A stretch of 64,000 nucleotides of DNA. Source: Pseudomonas asplenii (lineage in GTDB: Bacteria > Pseudomonadota > Gammaproteobacteria > Pseudomonadales > Pseudomonadaceae). The stretch lies in contig NZ_LT629777.1 of the NCBI RefSeq assembly GCF_900105475.1, positions 5,456,001 through 5,520,000 of the forward strand. Reading direction: 5' to 3'. The position numbers were made by a program, and so were the translations under genes. Shown here piece by piece: positions 1 to 9,640 of the stretch (position 1 is the first letter of the stretch; the number at the start of each line of letters is the position of its first letter). The notes beneath the pieces were generated by a model. The model saw only the letters and a list, made by a program, of their open reading frames with translations, was not told the DNA's origin and did no database searches.

Positions 1-2
1 AG

Positions 3-926
3 GAAGGCAGCGACGTCAAGCAGGGCGACGTGCTGTTCCTGATCGATCCGGCGCCGTTCAAGGCCGACCTCGACAGCGCCATGGCCGCCCAGCAGAAGGC
101 CGAGGCCAACGCCTTCCAGACCCGACTGCAGCACCAGCGCTACCGCGAATTGGTGGAGAGCAACGCCATCAGCCGCCAGGACTACGACAACGCCCAGGCC
201 GCCGCTCGCCAGAGCGCCGCCGACGTCGCCGCCAACCAGGCGGCAGTAAAGCGGGCCAAACTGAACCTGGGCTACGCCACCGTCACCGCGCCGATTTCCG
301 GGCGGATCGGCCGGGCCTTGGTCACCGAGGGCGCGCTGGTCGGCCAGAACGAAACCACCGCTCTGGCGCTGATCCAGCAATTGAACCCGATCCACGCCGA
401 CCTGACCCAATCCACCCGCGAGTTGAACGACCTGCGCCGCGCCTTCCGGGCCGGCCAGTTACAGCAGGTCGGGCAGAACCAGGCCAAGGCCACGCTGATC
501 CAGGACGACGGCAGCGCCTACCCGCTGCCGGGCAAGTTGCTGTTCACCGACATCAGCGTCGACCCGAGCACCGGCCAGGTGATCCTGCGCAGCGAGTTCC
601 CCAACCCGGACCTCGACCTGCTGCCGGGCAGCTTCGTGCGGGTCCGCGTCGAGCAGGCGTTCAACCAGCAAGGCATCAGCGTTGCGCAGCGGGCAATCCA
701 GCGTGACAGCGCCGGCGTGCCACAGGTGTTACTGGTGGATGCACAACTGCGGGTCAGCCTGCAGCCGGTGAGCCTCGGTGCCGCGCAGAACGATCGCTGG
801 ATCGTCAACGCCGGGCTCAAGCCCGGTGACCGGATCATTGTCGAGGGTCTGCAGCACGCGCGCCCCGGCGAACCGGTGCAGATCGATGACAGCCCCCTTC
901 CCCTCGCCCAGTCCAAAGGACAGTGA
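3..926 (+). CDS. RND efflux periplasmic adaptor (MexA/AcrA family), 3' part
   Basis: This is the periplasmic adaptor subunit that links an inner-membrane RND pump to an outer-membrane channel. The gene runs in from the left edge: the frame is open from base 3 and reads EGSDVKQGDVLFLIDPAPF, the first lipoyl half-motif of MexA/AcrA proteins, so the signal peptide and start are missing. After it come the alpha-hairpin (about residues 30-75 of the visible part), the second lipoyl half (TAPISGRIGRALV) and the beta-barrel and membrane-proximal regions, ending IIVEGLQHARPGEPVQ. The GTG at 30 lies inside the domain and is not a start. The stop is 2 bases before the RND gene, so the two are one operon. 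The substrate cannot be told from sequence. Confidence 0.93.
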   Translation, partial: EGSDVKQGDVLFLIDPAPFKADLDSAMAAQQKAEANAFQTRLQHQRYRELVESNAISRQDYDNAQAAARQSAADVAANQAAVKRAKLNLGYATVTAPISGRIGRALVTEGALVGQNETTALALIQQLNPIHADLTQSTRELNDLRRAFRAGQLQQVGQNQAKATLIQDDGSAYPLPGKLLFTDISVDPSTGQVILRSEFPNPDLDLLPGSFVRVRVEQAFNQQGISVAQRAIQRDSAGVPQVLLVDAQLRVSLQPVSLGAAQNDRWIVNAGLKPGDRIIVEGLQHARPGEPVQIDDSPLPLAQSKGQ

Positions 927-928
927 GC

Positions 929-3900
929 ATGCCGCACTTCTTTATCGACCGGCCGATCTTCGCCTGGGTGGTCGCCCTGTTCATCCTGCTGGCCGGTATG
1001 CTTGCCCTCCCGCAGTTACCCGTGGCGCAATACCCCGATGTCGCACCGCCGAAGGTGGAAATTCTCGCGACCTACCCCGGAGCCTCGGCCCAGACCCTGA
1101 ACGAAAGCGTGGTCAGCCTGATCGAGCAGGAGCTCAACGGCGCCGACCACCTGCTGTATTTCGAGTCCCAGAGCAGCCTGGGGACCGCTACCATCACCGC
1201 GACCTTCCAGCCCGGGACCAACCCGGAAATGGCCCAGGTCGATGTACAGAACCGTCTCAAGGCGGTCCAGTCACGCCTGCCCGCCGCAGTGACCCAGCAG
1301 GGTCTGCAGGTGGAAAAGGTTTCCTCCGGTTTCCTGCTGCTGGCAACCCTCACCTCCCATGACGGCAAGTACGACGACACCGCGCTCAGCGACTACCTTG
1401 CGCGCAACGTGATGAACGAAATCAAGCGTCTCGACGGGGTCGGCAAGGCCCAGTTGTATGGTGCCGAACGGGCCCTGCGCATCTGGATCGATCCGCAGAA
1501 GCTGGTGGGTTTCAACCTCACCGCAGCCGATGTCAGCGCTGCGGTTGCCGCGCAGAACGTCCAGGTCGCGGCCGGCAGCATCGGCGACCTGCCAGGCCCC
1601 TCGACTCAGGAAATCACCTCGGCGGTGCTGGTCAAGGGCCAACTGTCGACGCCTCAAGAGTTCGCCGATATCGTCCTGCGGGCCAACCCGGACGGTTCCA
1701 GCGTGCGTATCGGCGATGTCGCCCGGGTCGAGGTCGGCAGCCAGGAGTATCAGTTCTCGACACGCCTGAACGGCAAGCCGTCGACCGCCTTCAGCGTACA
1801 ACTGTCGCCCGGCGCCAACGCCCTGAAGACCGCGACCCTGGTGCGGGCGAAGATGGACGAACTGGCGCGCTACTTCCCCGCCGGCGTGGAATACAAGATC
1901 CCCTACGACACTTCACCGTTCGTCAAGGTGTCGATCACCAAGGTGGTCTACACCCTGCTTGAGGCGATGCTGCTGGTATTCGCGGTGATGTTCCTGTTCC
2001 TGCAGAACATCCGTTACACGCTGATCCCGGCGCTGGTGGTGCCGGTAGCCCTGATGGGGACCTTTGCCAGCATGCTGGCCCTGGGCTTCTCGATCAACGT
2101 GCTGACCATGTTCGGCATGGTCCTGGCCATCGGTATCCTGGTGGACGACGCCATCGTGGTGGTGGAAAACGTCGAGCGGATCATGGTCAACGAGGGTCTG
2201 CCGCCCAAGGAAGCGACCCGCAAAGCCATGGGCCAGATCAGCGGCGCGATCATCGGCATCACCCTGGTGCTGGTCGCGGTGTTCATTCCAATGGCCTTCA
2301 TGCCAGGCTCAGTGGGGGTGATCTACCAGCAGTTCTCGTTGTCCATGGCGACGTCGATCCTGTTCTCGGCATTCCTCGCCCTGACCCTGACCCCGGCGCT
2401 GTGCGCCACCCTGCTCAAACCGATCGCCCAGGGCGAGCACCATGCCAAGGGTGGGTTCTTCGGCTGGTTCAACCGGCGTTTCGAGCAAATGAGCGAGGGC
2501 TACCAGAACTGGGTGGTCAGTGCCCTCAAGCGCAGCGGCCGTTACATGCTGCTGTTCGGCCTGCTGGTGGCACTGCTCGGGCTGCTGTTCAGTCGGCTGC
2601 CGGCTTCGTTCCTACCGGTGGAGGACCAGGGCTACACCATCACCGACATCCAGTTGCCACCCGGCGCGAGCAAGAACCGCACAGTCAAGGTGGTCGAGCA
2701 GATCGAAGCCCACAACACCACCGAGGCCGGCGTCGGCGACACCACCATGATCCTCGGCTTCAGTTTCTCCGGCAGCGGCCAGAACGCCGCCCTGGCCTTC
2801 ACCACCCTCAAGGACTGGTCGCAGCGCAGCGCCGATGACTCGGCGGCGGCGATTGCCGAGCGGGCGAACATCGCCTTCAGCGAACTCAAGGATGCAGTGG
2901 CCTACGCCATTCTGCCGCCGCCGGTGGATGGCCTCGGCACGTCCAGCGGCTTCGAGTTCCGCCTGCAGGACCGTGGTGGCGTCGGCCATCAGGCGCTGAT
3001 GCAGGCGCGTACCGAACTGCTGGCAGCGGCGCAGAAGAGCAAGGTGCTGGCCAACGTCCGCGAAAGCGCCCTGGCCGAAGCCCCCCAGGTGCAACTGGAG
3101 GTCGACCGCAAGCAGGCCAACGCCCTGGGCGTGTCGTTCGCCGACATCGGCAACATTCTCTCCACCGCCGTCGGCTCGGCCTATGTCAACGACTTCCCGA
3201 ACCAGGGCCGCATGCAGCGGGTGGTGATCCAGGCCGAAGGCGACCAGCGTGCCCAGGTCGAAGACCTGCTGAGGATCCACGTGCGCAACAGCAACGGCAA
3301 GATGGTGCCACTGTCGGCCTTCGTCCAGGCCCGCTGGACCCAGGGCCCGACGCAGTTGACCCGCTACAACGGCTACCCGGCGATTGCCATCTCCGGCGAG
3401 TCGGCCCCCGGCTACAGCACCGGCCAGGCCATGGAGGAGATGGAGCGGCTGGTCACACAGCTGCCGCAGGGCCTGGGGCTGGAATGGACCGGGCTATCGT
3501 TGCAGGAACGCCTGTCCGGCTCCCAGGCACCGCTGCTGCTCGGGTTGTCGCTGCTGGTGGTGTTCCTGTGCCTGGCGGCGTTGTACGAGAGCTGGTCGAT
3601 CCCGACTTCGGTACTGCTGGTGGTACCGCTGGGGGTGCTCGGTGCGGTACTCGCCGTGACCCTGCGCGGGATGCCCAATGATGTGTTCTTCAAGGTCGGG
3701 CTGATCACCATCATCGGTCTTTCGGCGAAGAACGCGATCCTGATCATCGAGTTCGCCAAGAGCCTTTACGACGAAGGGCATGATCTGCTGGAGGCCACGG
3801 TGCAGGCCGCACGGTTGCGGTTGCGGCCGATCATCATGACTTCGCTGGCGTTCATTCTCGGCGTGGTGCCGTTGGCGATCGCCACCGGGGCCAGCTCGGC

Positions 3901-4021
3901 GAGCCAGCAGGCGATCGGTACCGGGGTGATCGGCGGGATGATCAGCGCGACGTTGGCGGTGGTGTTCGTACCGGTGTTTTTCGTGGTGGTGATGAAGCGG
4001 GTGCGGCGCAAGGCCCGGTGA
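929..4021 (+). CDS. RND multidrug efflux transporter (HAE1, MexB/AcrB family)
   Basis: This is the inner-membrane, proton-driven pump of a tripartite efflux system, 1030 residues long, which is the usual AcrB length. The N-terminus MPHFFIDRPIFAWVVAL is the family hallmark. TM4 carries GILVDDAIVVVENVER, with the proton-relay aspartates at D406 and D407. A GTG at 923 gives two extra residues, but AAAGGA at 915-920 sits 8 bases before ATG 929, so 929 is preferred. It follows the adaptor gene directly. No outer-membrane factor follows; the next gene is convergent hxcS, so the pump must use a channel encoded elsewhere. Drug specificity and regulator are not visible in the window. Confidence 0.95.
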   Translation: MPHFFIDRPIFAWVVALFILLAGMLALPQLPVAQYPDVAPPKVEILATYPGASAQTLNESVVSLIEQELNGADHLLYFESQSSLGTATITATFQPGTNPEMAQVDVQNRLKAVQSRLPAAVTQQGLQVEKVSSGFLLLATLTSHDGKYDDTALSDYLARNVMNEIKRLDGVGKAQLYGAERALRIWIDPQKLVGFNLTAADVSAAVAAQNVQVAAGSIGDLPGPSTQEITSAVLVKGQLSTPQEFADIVLRANPDGSSVRIGDVARVEVGSQEYQFSTRLNGKPSTAFSVQLSPGANALKTATLVRAKMDELARYFPAGVEYKIPYDTSPFVKVSITKVVYTLLEAMLLVFAVMFLFLQNIRYTLIPALVVPVALMGTFASMLALGFSINVLTMFGMVLAIGILVDDAIVVVENVERIMVNEGLPPKEATRKAMGQISGAIIGITLVLVAVFIPMAFMPGSVGVIYQQFSLSMATSILFSAFLALTLTPALCATLLKPIAQGEHHAKGGFFGWFNRRFEQMSEGYQNWVVSALKRSGRYMLLFGLLVALLGLLFSRLPASFLPVEDQGYTITDIQLPPGASKNRTVKVVEQIEAHNTTEAGVGDTTMILGFSFSGSGQNAALAFTTLKDWSQRSADDSAAAIAERANIAFSELKDAVAYAILPPPVDGLGTSSGFEFRLQDRGGVGHQALMQARTELLAAAQKSKVLANVRESALAEAPQVQLEVDRKQANALGVSFADIGNILSTAVGSAYVNDFPNQGRMQRVVIQAEGDQRAQVEDLLRIHVRNSNGKMVPLSAFVQARWTQGPTQLTRYNGYPAIAISGESAPGYSTGQAMEEMERLVTQLPQGLGLEWTGLSLQERLSGSQAPLLLGLSLLVVFLCLAALYESWSIPTSVLLVVPLGVLGAVLAVTLRGMPNDVFFKVGLITIIGLSAKNAILIIEFAKSLYDEGHDLLEATVQAARLRLRPIIMTSLAFILGVVPLAIATGASSASQQAIGTGVIGGMISATLAVVFVPVFFVVVMKRVRRKAR

Positions 4022-4038
4022 TCCTTCGCTGGGCTTGA

Positions 4039-4071
4039 GGGCCCCTTCGCCGCACCGCCGCGAAGGGGCCC
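4039..4071. terminator. Perfect 12-bp inverted repeat between convergent genes
   Basis: GGGCCCCTTCGC at 4039-4050 pairs perfectly with GCGAAGGGGCCC at 4060-4071 around a 9-base loop. It sits between the ends of the RND gene and hxcS. No T-run follows on either strand, so it is either a bidirectional terminator lacking a U-tract or a 3'-end stabiliser. Confidence 0.6.
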
Positions 4072-4093
4072 GTCCAGACAACACAAGATTCAA

Positions 4094-5305
4094 CTACTGA
4101 ACGAGCTGGTTGATCTCGATGATCGGCAACAACACCGCCATCACGATCACCAGCACCACCGCGCCCATCACCACGATCATCAACGGCTCCAGCAACGCCG
4201 TCATGCCCATCGCCCGCCGCTCGATATCCAGCGACAAGGTCTGCGCCGCCCGCTCCAGCATCGGCGGCAAGGCGCCGGTTTTCTCACCGCTGGCAATCAG
4301 GTGAATCAGCAACGGCGGAAATACCTTCTCCACCTTCAGCGCCGCCGCCAGGTTAACCCCTTCCCTCACACGTGCCGTGGCCTCACTGACGCTCAGGCTC
4401 AAGCGGTCATTGGACAGCGTCTGGCGCGCTGCCTCCAGCGCCCGCAACAACGGCACACCGGCACTGCCGAGGATCGCCAGGGTCGAGGCGAACCGCGCGG
4501 TGTTCAGCCCCAGTACGAAGCGCCCGACCATCGGCAGACGCAGTATCCGACTGTGCCAACAGAGCCGTGCCGCGGGCTTGCGCAGGTACAGCCGCCAACC
4601 CCAGAAAGCCCCTGCCATGACCGCAGCACATAACCCGCCCCAGGTGCGAATGAAATCACTGGCATTGAGCATCACCAGGGTCAGCCCCGGCAGGTCCTGG
4701 CGCGCCTGGGAAAACGCGCTGACCACCTGCGGCACCACGTAGCTGAGCAGGAAAATCACGATGCCGATCGAGACCAGCCCGACGACGCCGGGGTAGATGA
4801 ACGCGGTCAGAATCTTGCCCCGCAGGTTGTTGCGCTCCTCGATGTAGTCGGCCAGCCGCTCCATGACCTGGGCCAGGTCGCCCGACTCCTCGCCCGCAGC
4901 GATCAACGCCCGGTAGATCTCGGGAAAATCCCGTGGTCGCCTGGCCAGCGCCTCGGCCAGTCGCATGCCGCTACGGACGTCGGCGCGCACCGCACTCAGA
5001 GCCTGGGCGATGTGCTTGCGCTCGGCCTGTTCGACCGTCGCACTCAGCGCCGCCTCCAGCGGCAGGCTGGCACCGAGCAGGCTCGCCAATTGCCGTGTGG
5101 CCCAGGCCAGGTCGTTGTCCGACATCCGGGCGCTGAACAGCCCGCCGCCAGTATCGTGGGCGGCGTTGTTTTCCGGTTGCACCGATAGCGCCGTCAGACC
5201 GCGCCCACGCAACAGGGCGAACGCCGCACCCTGGCTGTCGGCCTCCAGGTGGCCGGACTCGATCTTGCCGCTGGCATCGGCGGCTTCGAAGCGATAGCGA
5301 TCCAT
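4094..5305 (-). CDS. hxcS: Type II secretion inner-membrane platform protein GspF (HxcS)
   Basis: GspF is the polytopic platform protein of the type II secretion inner-membrane complex and contacts the GspE ATPase. The product has 403 residues with two tandem T2SSF domains. Membrane segments lie near residues 165-195 (FIYPGVVGLVSIGIVIFLL), 215-235 and 368-397 (LMIVVMGAVVLVIVMAVLL). It is the last gene of the leftward hxcTXYZQRS operon. Its ATG overlaps the hxcR stop by one base (TGATG), which implies coupled translation. The Hxc rather than Xcp assignment rests on gene order and the neighbouring vre genes. Confidence 0.93.
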   Translation of the reverse strand: MDRYRFEAADASGKIESGHLEADSQGAAFALLRGRGLTALSVQPENNAAHDTGGGLFSARMSDNDLAWATRQLASLLGASLPLEAALSATVEQAERKHIAQALSAVRADVRSGMRLAEALARRPRDFPEIYRALIAAGEESGDLAQVMERLADYIEERNNLRGKILTAFIYPGVVGLVSIGIVIFLLSYVVPQVVSAFSQARQDLPGLTLVMLNASDFIRTWGGLCAAVMAGAFWGWRLYLRKPAARLCWHSRILRLPMVGRFVLGLNTARFASTLAILGSAGVPLLRALEAARQTLSNDRLSLSVSEATARVREGVNLAAALKVEKVFPPLLIHLIASGEKTGALPPMLERAAQTLSLDIERRAMGMTALLEPLMIVVMGAVVLVIVMAVLLPIIEINQLVQ

Positions 5306-6711
5306 CAGGCGTCCCTCGTCACCCGCAGGATCTCTTCCGGTGCCGTGGCTCCGCTGCGCACCCAGCGTTCACCGTCTTCGCGCATGCTCAGCATGCCGGC
5401 CGCCCGTGCCGCCTGGCGCAGGGCCTGTTCGCCGGCGCCCTGGTGGATCAGCGTGCGAATATCGTCGTCGATGCAGAACAGTTCGTGAATGCCGGTGCGA
5501 CCACTGTAGCCGGTGTGGTTGCAGGCACTGCAACCGACCGGGCGCCAGGTGCCCGGCGTCGCCGGATCAGGTTGGCGACAGTGTGTGCACAGCCGCCGGA
5601 CCAGCCGCTGGGCCAGTACGCCGAGCATCGACGAGGCCAGCAGGAACGGTTCCACGCCCATGTCGACCAGGCGGTTGACCGCCGACACAGCGTCGTTGGT
5701 GTGCAGGGTCGCCAGCACCAGGTGGCCGGTCAGCGAGGCCTGTACGGCGATCTGCGCGGTTTCCAGGTCACGGATCTCGCCGATCATGATGATGTCCGGG
5801 TCCTGGCGCAGGATCGCCCGCAGGGCCAGGGCGAAACTCATGTCGATCTTGGTGTTGACCTGGATCTGGCTGATTCCCGGCAGATCGTATTCCACCGGGT
5901 CCTCGACGGTGAGGATGTTGCTGGTGCTGGCGTCGAGCCGCGCCAGGGCGGCGTAGAGGCTGGTGGTCTTGCCGCTGCCGGTGGGCCCGGTGACCAGCAC
6001 GATGCCGTGGGGCTGGCGGATCAGGTGATCGAGCCGGGCCAGCACGTCGGAGTCCATGCCCAGGGTTTCCAGTTGCAGGCGCCCGGCCTGTTTGTCCAGC
6101 AGGCGCATCACCACCCGTTCGCCGTGGCCGGTGGGCACGGTGGAGACGCGGATATCGATCGGCCGACCAGCCACCCGCAGGGCGATACGGCCGTCCTGGG
6201 GCAGGCGTTTCTCGGCGATGTCCAGTTGCGCCATGATCTTGATCCGTGAGACCAGTGCGCCATGCAGCGCCTTGCGCGGTGAAACCACGTCGCGCAGGGT
6301 GCCATCGACGCGGTAGCGCACCACCGAATGGGTCTCGAACGGCTCGATATGGATATCGCTGGCCTCATCGCGCGCGGCCTGGGTCAGCAAGGCGTTGATC
6401 ATGCGGATCACCGGGGCGCCGTCCTGGGTATCGAGCAGGTCGGTGACTTCCGGCATGTCCTGCATCAGACGGTCGAGATCCACCTCGTTTTCCGCCGCGC
6501 CGACCACCGCGGCGGCGCTGCCGGTATCGGCATAGGCGCTGGTGAGCAGGCTGTCCAGCTCTTCGTCGCGCACCCGCTCAAGGCGTGCCGGGCCGAACTG
6601 ACGGCGTACCTCGCTGATGGCCCAGCCGGGGGTCGAGGGGCAGGCGGTGAGCACGCCATCGGCCAGTACCACCCGTTGCGCCTTGGCCCAGGCGTAGGGC
6701 AGCGCACTCAT
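5305..6711 (-). CDS. hxcR: Type II secretion ATPase GspE (HxcR)
   Basis: This is the cytoplasmic hexameric ATPase that drives pseudopilus assembly. It has 468 residues. Walker A is GPTGSGKTT at residues 242-250. The downstream Asp/His-box regions (ILTVEDPVEYDLPG, MIGEIRDLETAQIA, LATLHTNDA) are intact. A tetracysteine zinc site (CTHC ... CSAC) is present, as in type II secretion ATPases. The N-terminal GspL-binding region is short. The start overlaps the hxcQ stop by 4 bases (ATGA) and the stop overlaps the hxcS start. Confidence 0.95.
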   Translation of the reverse strand: MSALPYAWAKAQRVVLADGVLTACPSTPGWAISEVRRQFGPARLERVRDEELDSLLTSAYADTGSAAAVVGAAENEVDLDRLMQDMPEVTDLLDTQDGAPVIRMINALLTQAARDEASDIHIEPFETHSVVRYRVDGTLRDVVSPRKALHGALVSRIKIMAQLDIAEKRLPQDGRIALRVAGRPIDIRVSTVPTGHGERVVMRLLDKQAGRLQLETLGMDSDVLARLDHLIRQPHGIVLVTGPTGSGKTTSLYAALARLDASTSNILTVEDPVEYDLPGISQIQVNTKIDMSFALALRAILRQDPDIIMIGEIRDLETAQIAVQASLTGHLVLATLHTNDAVSAVNRLVDMGVEPFLLASSMLGVLAQRLVRRLCTHCRQPDPATPGTWRPVGCSACNHTGYSGRTGIHELFCIDDDIRTLIHQGAGEQALRQAARAAGMLSMREDGERWVRSGATAPEEILRVTRDA

Positions 6712-9101
6712 GGCCGCTGCGGCTCATTCAGCGACACCGGCACTGCGCGAATCGGCGCTCTTGGGGTCTGCGGCACCGGCCGTGAACCGGGAATCGCTTC
6801 GCTGGCAGCCGGCAGTTGCGGTGCCTGCATGTCCGGCAAGGCCCAGTTGCGCTCCGGCGTCAGGCTGCCCTGGGCGCGTCGGATGAAGTCGTAGCGGTTC
6901 AAGGTGATCGCCCGACCCGCCGCCCCATCTCGGATGATGTAGGGCCGCAGGAACACCATCAGGTTGGTCTTGTTGCTGTCGCGTCGCTCATGGCGGAACA
7001 GCGCACCGATTCCGGGAATGCTCGACAGGAACGGCACACCGTCGTTGCTCTGGCTGTAGCCGTCCTGCAGCAGGCCGCCCATGACCATGATCTGCCCGTC
7101 GTCGAGCAGGATGCTGGTGTCGATCGCGCGTTTCTTGGTCACCGTACCGGCCGCCGTCGCGGTGGCGCGATCGTCGACGCTGCTGACTTCCTGGTACACG
7201 TCCAGCTTCACCGTACCGCCTTCGGAAATCTGCGGCCGAACGTTGAGCTTGAGCCCGACCTCCTCGCGCTGGATGGTCTGGAACGGGTTGCTGCTCGAAC
7301 TGCTGCCGTTGGTCACGTAGCTGCCGCTGACGAAGGGAATGGTCTGGCCGACAAAGATGCTCGCCACTTCGTTGTCCAGAGTCAGCAGGTTCGGCGTCGA
7401 CAACACGTTGGAGCCGCCCTTGCTCTTCAACGCCCGGGCCAACACCTTGAGGTCCATCACCTGGCCCACCCCGGGAATAGTCACCGCTCCGCGCACCACA
7501 CCGATGTTCAGGCCCTGGGGCAAGGCATCGATGCTGTTTTTGGCGGTGGTGACAATGCCGGTACCGCCCAGGTTGGTGCCGGCGAACACCCCGCTGCCGC
7601 CGAGGTTGCCGCTCTGCCACTGCACGCCGAACTCGTTGGCCTCGTCCTCGCTGACCTCGACGATCAGGCTCTCGATCACCACCTGTGCACGGCGTTGGTC
7701 GAGTTGGTCGATGACTTCGCGCAGGCTGCGGTACAGCGGCTCCGGTGCGGAGATCAGCAGGGTGTTGGTGGTGGCGTCGGCCTGGATAGTCACCCCGCCA
7801 GCGGAAAACGCCAGGTTCTGTTCACCGCCCTGCCCCGTACCGGCGGCCTGGCCGGCACCGTTGCGGGCGGTCTGGCTGTAGAGCGAATTGCTGCCACTGG
7901 TGCTGTTGCCAGTCTGGGGGGTGCCGCTGGTCTGGCTGCCGTTCTGATTGTTCTGGCTGCTGTTGGTGCCGCCACCACTGAGCATCGCCCGGGTCGGATC
8001 ACCCTGCCCTTCGCTGCTGTCACTTTCGCCGGTGAGCAGGCCGCGCAGGGCCTGGGCCAGTTTGCTGGCCTGGGCGTTGCGCAGGTAGACCACGTGCAGG
8101 TTGCTCGGATTGCTCTGGGCGTTATCCAGCTTGTAGATCAGTTCCCGGGCCAGTTGCGTACGCTCCGGACTGCTGGCGCGAATGATCACCGAGTTGGAAC
8201 GCGGATCGCCCAGTACGCTGATTTTCTGCGTCGGGTCGCTGCCCTGATTCTCCAGCAGCTCCGAAACCATGCTCGCGATATCGCTGGCGATACCGTTCTG
8301 GATGCTCACCACATCGGTATCGATGGCACTCGGCGTGTCGATGCTGGCGATCAGGCTGGCCACCCGTTGCAGGTTCTGCGCGTAGTCGGTGATGACCACC
8401 GTGTTGTTGCCCGGATAGGCATTGATCGGGTTGTTCGGCGAAACGATCGGCCGCAGCACCGGAATCAGGTTGACCGCGTTTTCGTATTGCAGGCGAAAGG
8501 TCCGCGTCAGCATGCCGTTGTCCGCCGGTTTGTCTGTACTGTAGACCGGCCCACCAAGCAGCTTGGCATCGGCTTCCGGCACCACCTGGGCGACCCCGTC
8601 GACATCGACCACGCTGAAGCCCTGCATGCGCAGCGCCGCCAGCAGCATGTCGTAGGCCCGATAGGCCGGCACTTCGCCTTCGGAGACCAGGGTCAGGTTG
8701 CCCTTGACCCGAGGATCGACCAGAAACTGTCGACCGGTGGAACGCGACAAGGCGCGAACCACCGCCTGGATATCGGCATCGACGAAGTTCAACTGCACCG
8801 GCTGATCGCCCAGCGGCTGACTCGGTGCGGCATTCCTGCCCGACGCCGCACCAGTGCGCACCGGGCCACTCACCGGGCGCACCACGCGCCGCTGCTGCTC
8901 GACCTGGGCCTGGGCCCGTTGCCGATCCGCCAGGACGTCGCCGCTCTTGATGGTCGACCCCAGCGGACGCCCCAGCTCGCTTTCCACCAGCGCAGGCGCC
9001 TGGGGCGCATTACCGCTGCTGCACGCGGTCAATGCCAGCAGCAACCACGGTGCGGCGGCCTGGCGGCAACGCAAGCCATACAAAGAACCTGACCACTTCA
9101 T
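6708..9101 (-). CDS. hxcQ: Type II secretion secretin GspD (HxcQ), lipobox-bearing
   Basis: This is the outer-membrane secretin through which folded substrates leave. It has 797 residues. The signal peptide ends in a lipobox, LLLALTAC, with C27 as the acylation site, so it looks like a self-targeted liposecretin; this is the known feature of P. aeruginosa HxcQ, which needs no separate pilotin, and no pilotin gene is seen here. After about 70 Pro/Gln-rich residues come the N0-N3 domains (LNFVDADIQAVVRALSR onward), a Ser/Asn/Gly-rich insert in N3 near residues 365-415, and the C-terminal secretin domain with VPFLSSIPGIGALFRHERR. A short Pro-rich tail follows. It overlaps hxcZ by 4 bases. Confidence 0.95.
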   Translation of the reverse strand: MKWSGSLYGLRCRQAAAPWLLLALTACSSGNAPQAPALVESELGRPLGSTIKSGDVLADRQRAQAQVEQQRRVVRPVSGPVRTGAASGRNAAPSQPLGDQPVQLNFVDADIQAVVRALSRSTGRQFLVDPRVKGNLTLVSEGEVPAYRAYDMLLAALRMQGFSVVDVDGVAQVVPEADAKLLGGPVYSTDKPADNGMLTRTFRLQYENAVNLIPVLRPIVSPNNPINAYPGNNTVVITDYAQNLQRVASLIASIDTPSAIDTDVVSIQNGIASDIASMVSELLENQGSDPTQKISVLGDPRSNSVIIRASSPERTQLARELIYKLDNAQSNPSNLHVVYLRNAQASKLAQALRGLLTGESDSSEGQGDPTRAMLSGGGTNSSQNNQNGSQTSGTPQTGNSTSGSNSLYSQTARNGAGQAAGTGQGGEQNLAFSAGGVTIQADATTNTLLISAPEPLYRSLREVIDQLDQRRAQVVIESLIVEVSEDEANEFGVQWQSGNLGGSGVFAGTNLGGTGIVTTAKNSIDALPQGLNIGVVRGAVTIPGVGQVMDLKVLARALKSKGGSNVLSTPNLLTLDNEVASIFVGQTIPFVSGSYVTNGSSSSSNPFQTIQREEVGLKLNVRPQISEGGTVKLDVYQEVSSVDDRATATAAGTVTKKRAIDTSILLDDGQIMVMGGLLQDGYSQSNDGVPFLSSIPGIGALFRHERRDSNKTNLMVFLRPYIIRDGAAGRAITLNRYDFIRRAQGSLTPERNWALPDMQAPQLPAASEAIPGSRPVPQTPRAPIRAVPVSLNEPQRP

Positions 9102-9640
9102 GAAGCTTCCTTAGCGCCAAGCGCCTGATCCATGCGAACGGTTCCGGACAGTCTGCCCGCCGAGCCATCGGGTTCGGCCACGCCCGCGCGCTGCAGGTGG
9201 GCCTCGAGCACTTCCAGGGTGAATGAACGGGGATTGCCCAGCAGCCAGTCCACCAGTGCGTCGGCCGGAGCGTCCTCGACGGTCAGCAACCAGCCGTCGC
9301 CACTGCCTTGCAACTGGTAATGCCCGGTCAGGCCACTGGCTTCGAGGCTGGCACGCAACCCCGCTGCGACATCCCCGGTGGCCGGTCGGGCCAGACCTTG
9401 CAACAGGCCCTCCAAGGTCTGGGCCTGGCTTCTGAGCCTGGGTGTTTCGACCGCCCAGTAATCGAGTTTTTTCAAGGGTGGCTGAATCAGTACCAGCCAG
9501 ATCAGCAACCCCGAAACGCCGAGGGCCATGGCGCCGACCAGACGTTTCTCCCGAGGTGCCAGGCTGCGCCAATACACCTGCGCCCGAGCCGACAGGGCTT
9601 GCCAGCGGGTTCGGTAGCGCATCAACCAGGGGTTATTCAT
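9098..9640 (-). CDS. hxcZ: Type II secretion protein GspM (HxcZ)
   Basis: GspM is a bitopic inner-membrane protein that partners GspL. The product has 180 residues. It has a basic cytoplasmic N-terminus, one membrane segment (LVGAMALGVSGLLIWLVLI, about residues 32-50) and a periplasmic ferredoxin-like domain. The frame stays open upstream to 10039, but the real start is the ATG at 9640, which overlaps the end of hxcY (AATGAATAA). Its stop overlaps the hxcQ start. The family is poorly conserved, so the call leans partly on position. Confidence 0.88.
   Translation of the reverse strand: MNNPWLMRYRTRWQALSARAQVYWRSLAPREKRLVGAMALGVSGLLIWLVLIQPPLKKLDYWAVETPRLRSQAQTLEGLLQGLARPATGDVAAGLRASLEASGLTGHYQLQGSGDGWLLTVEDAPADALVDWLLGNPRSFTLEVLEAHLQRAGVAEPDGSAGRLSGTVRMDQALGAKEAS

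Noticed and set aside
6816..9092. A 758-residue open frame on the plus strand opposite hxcQ
   Set aside because: It is the complement of a GC-rich secretin gene. The translation is His/Gln/Arg/Ala-rich with no domain pattern, and the secretin on the other strand is unmistakable.
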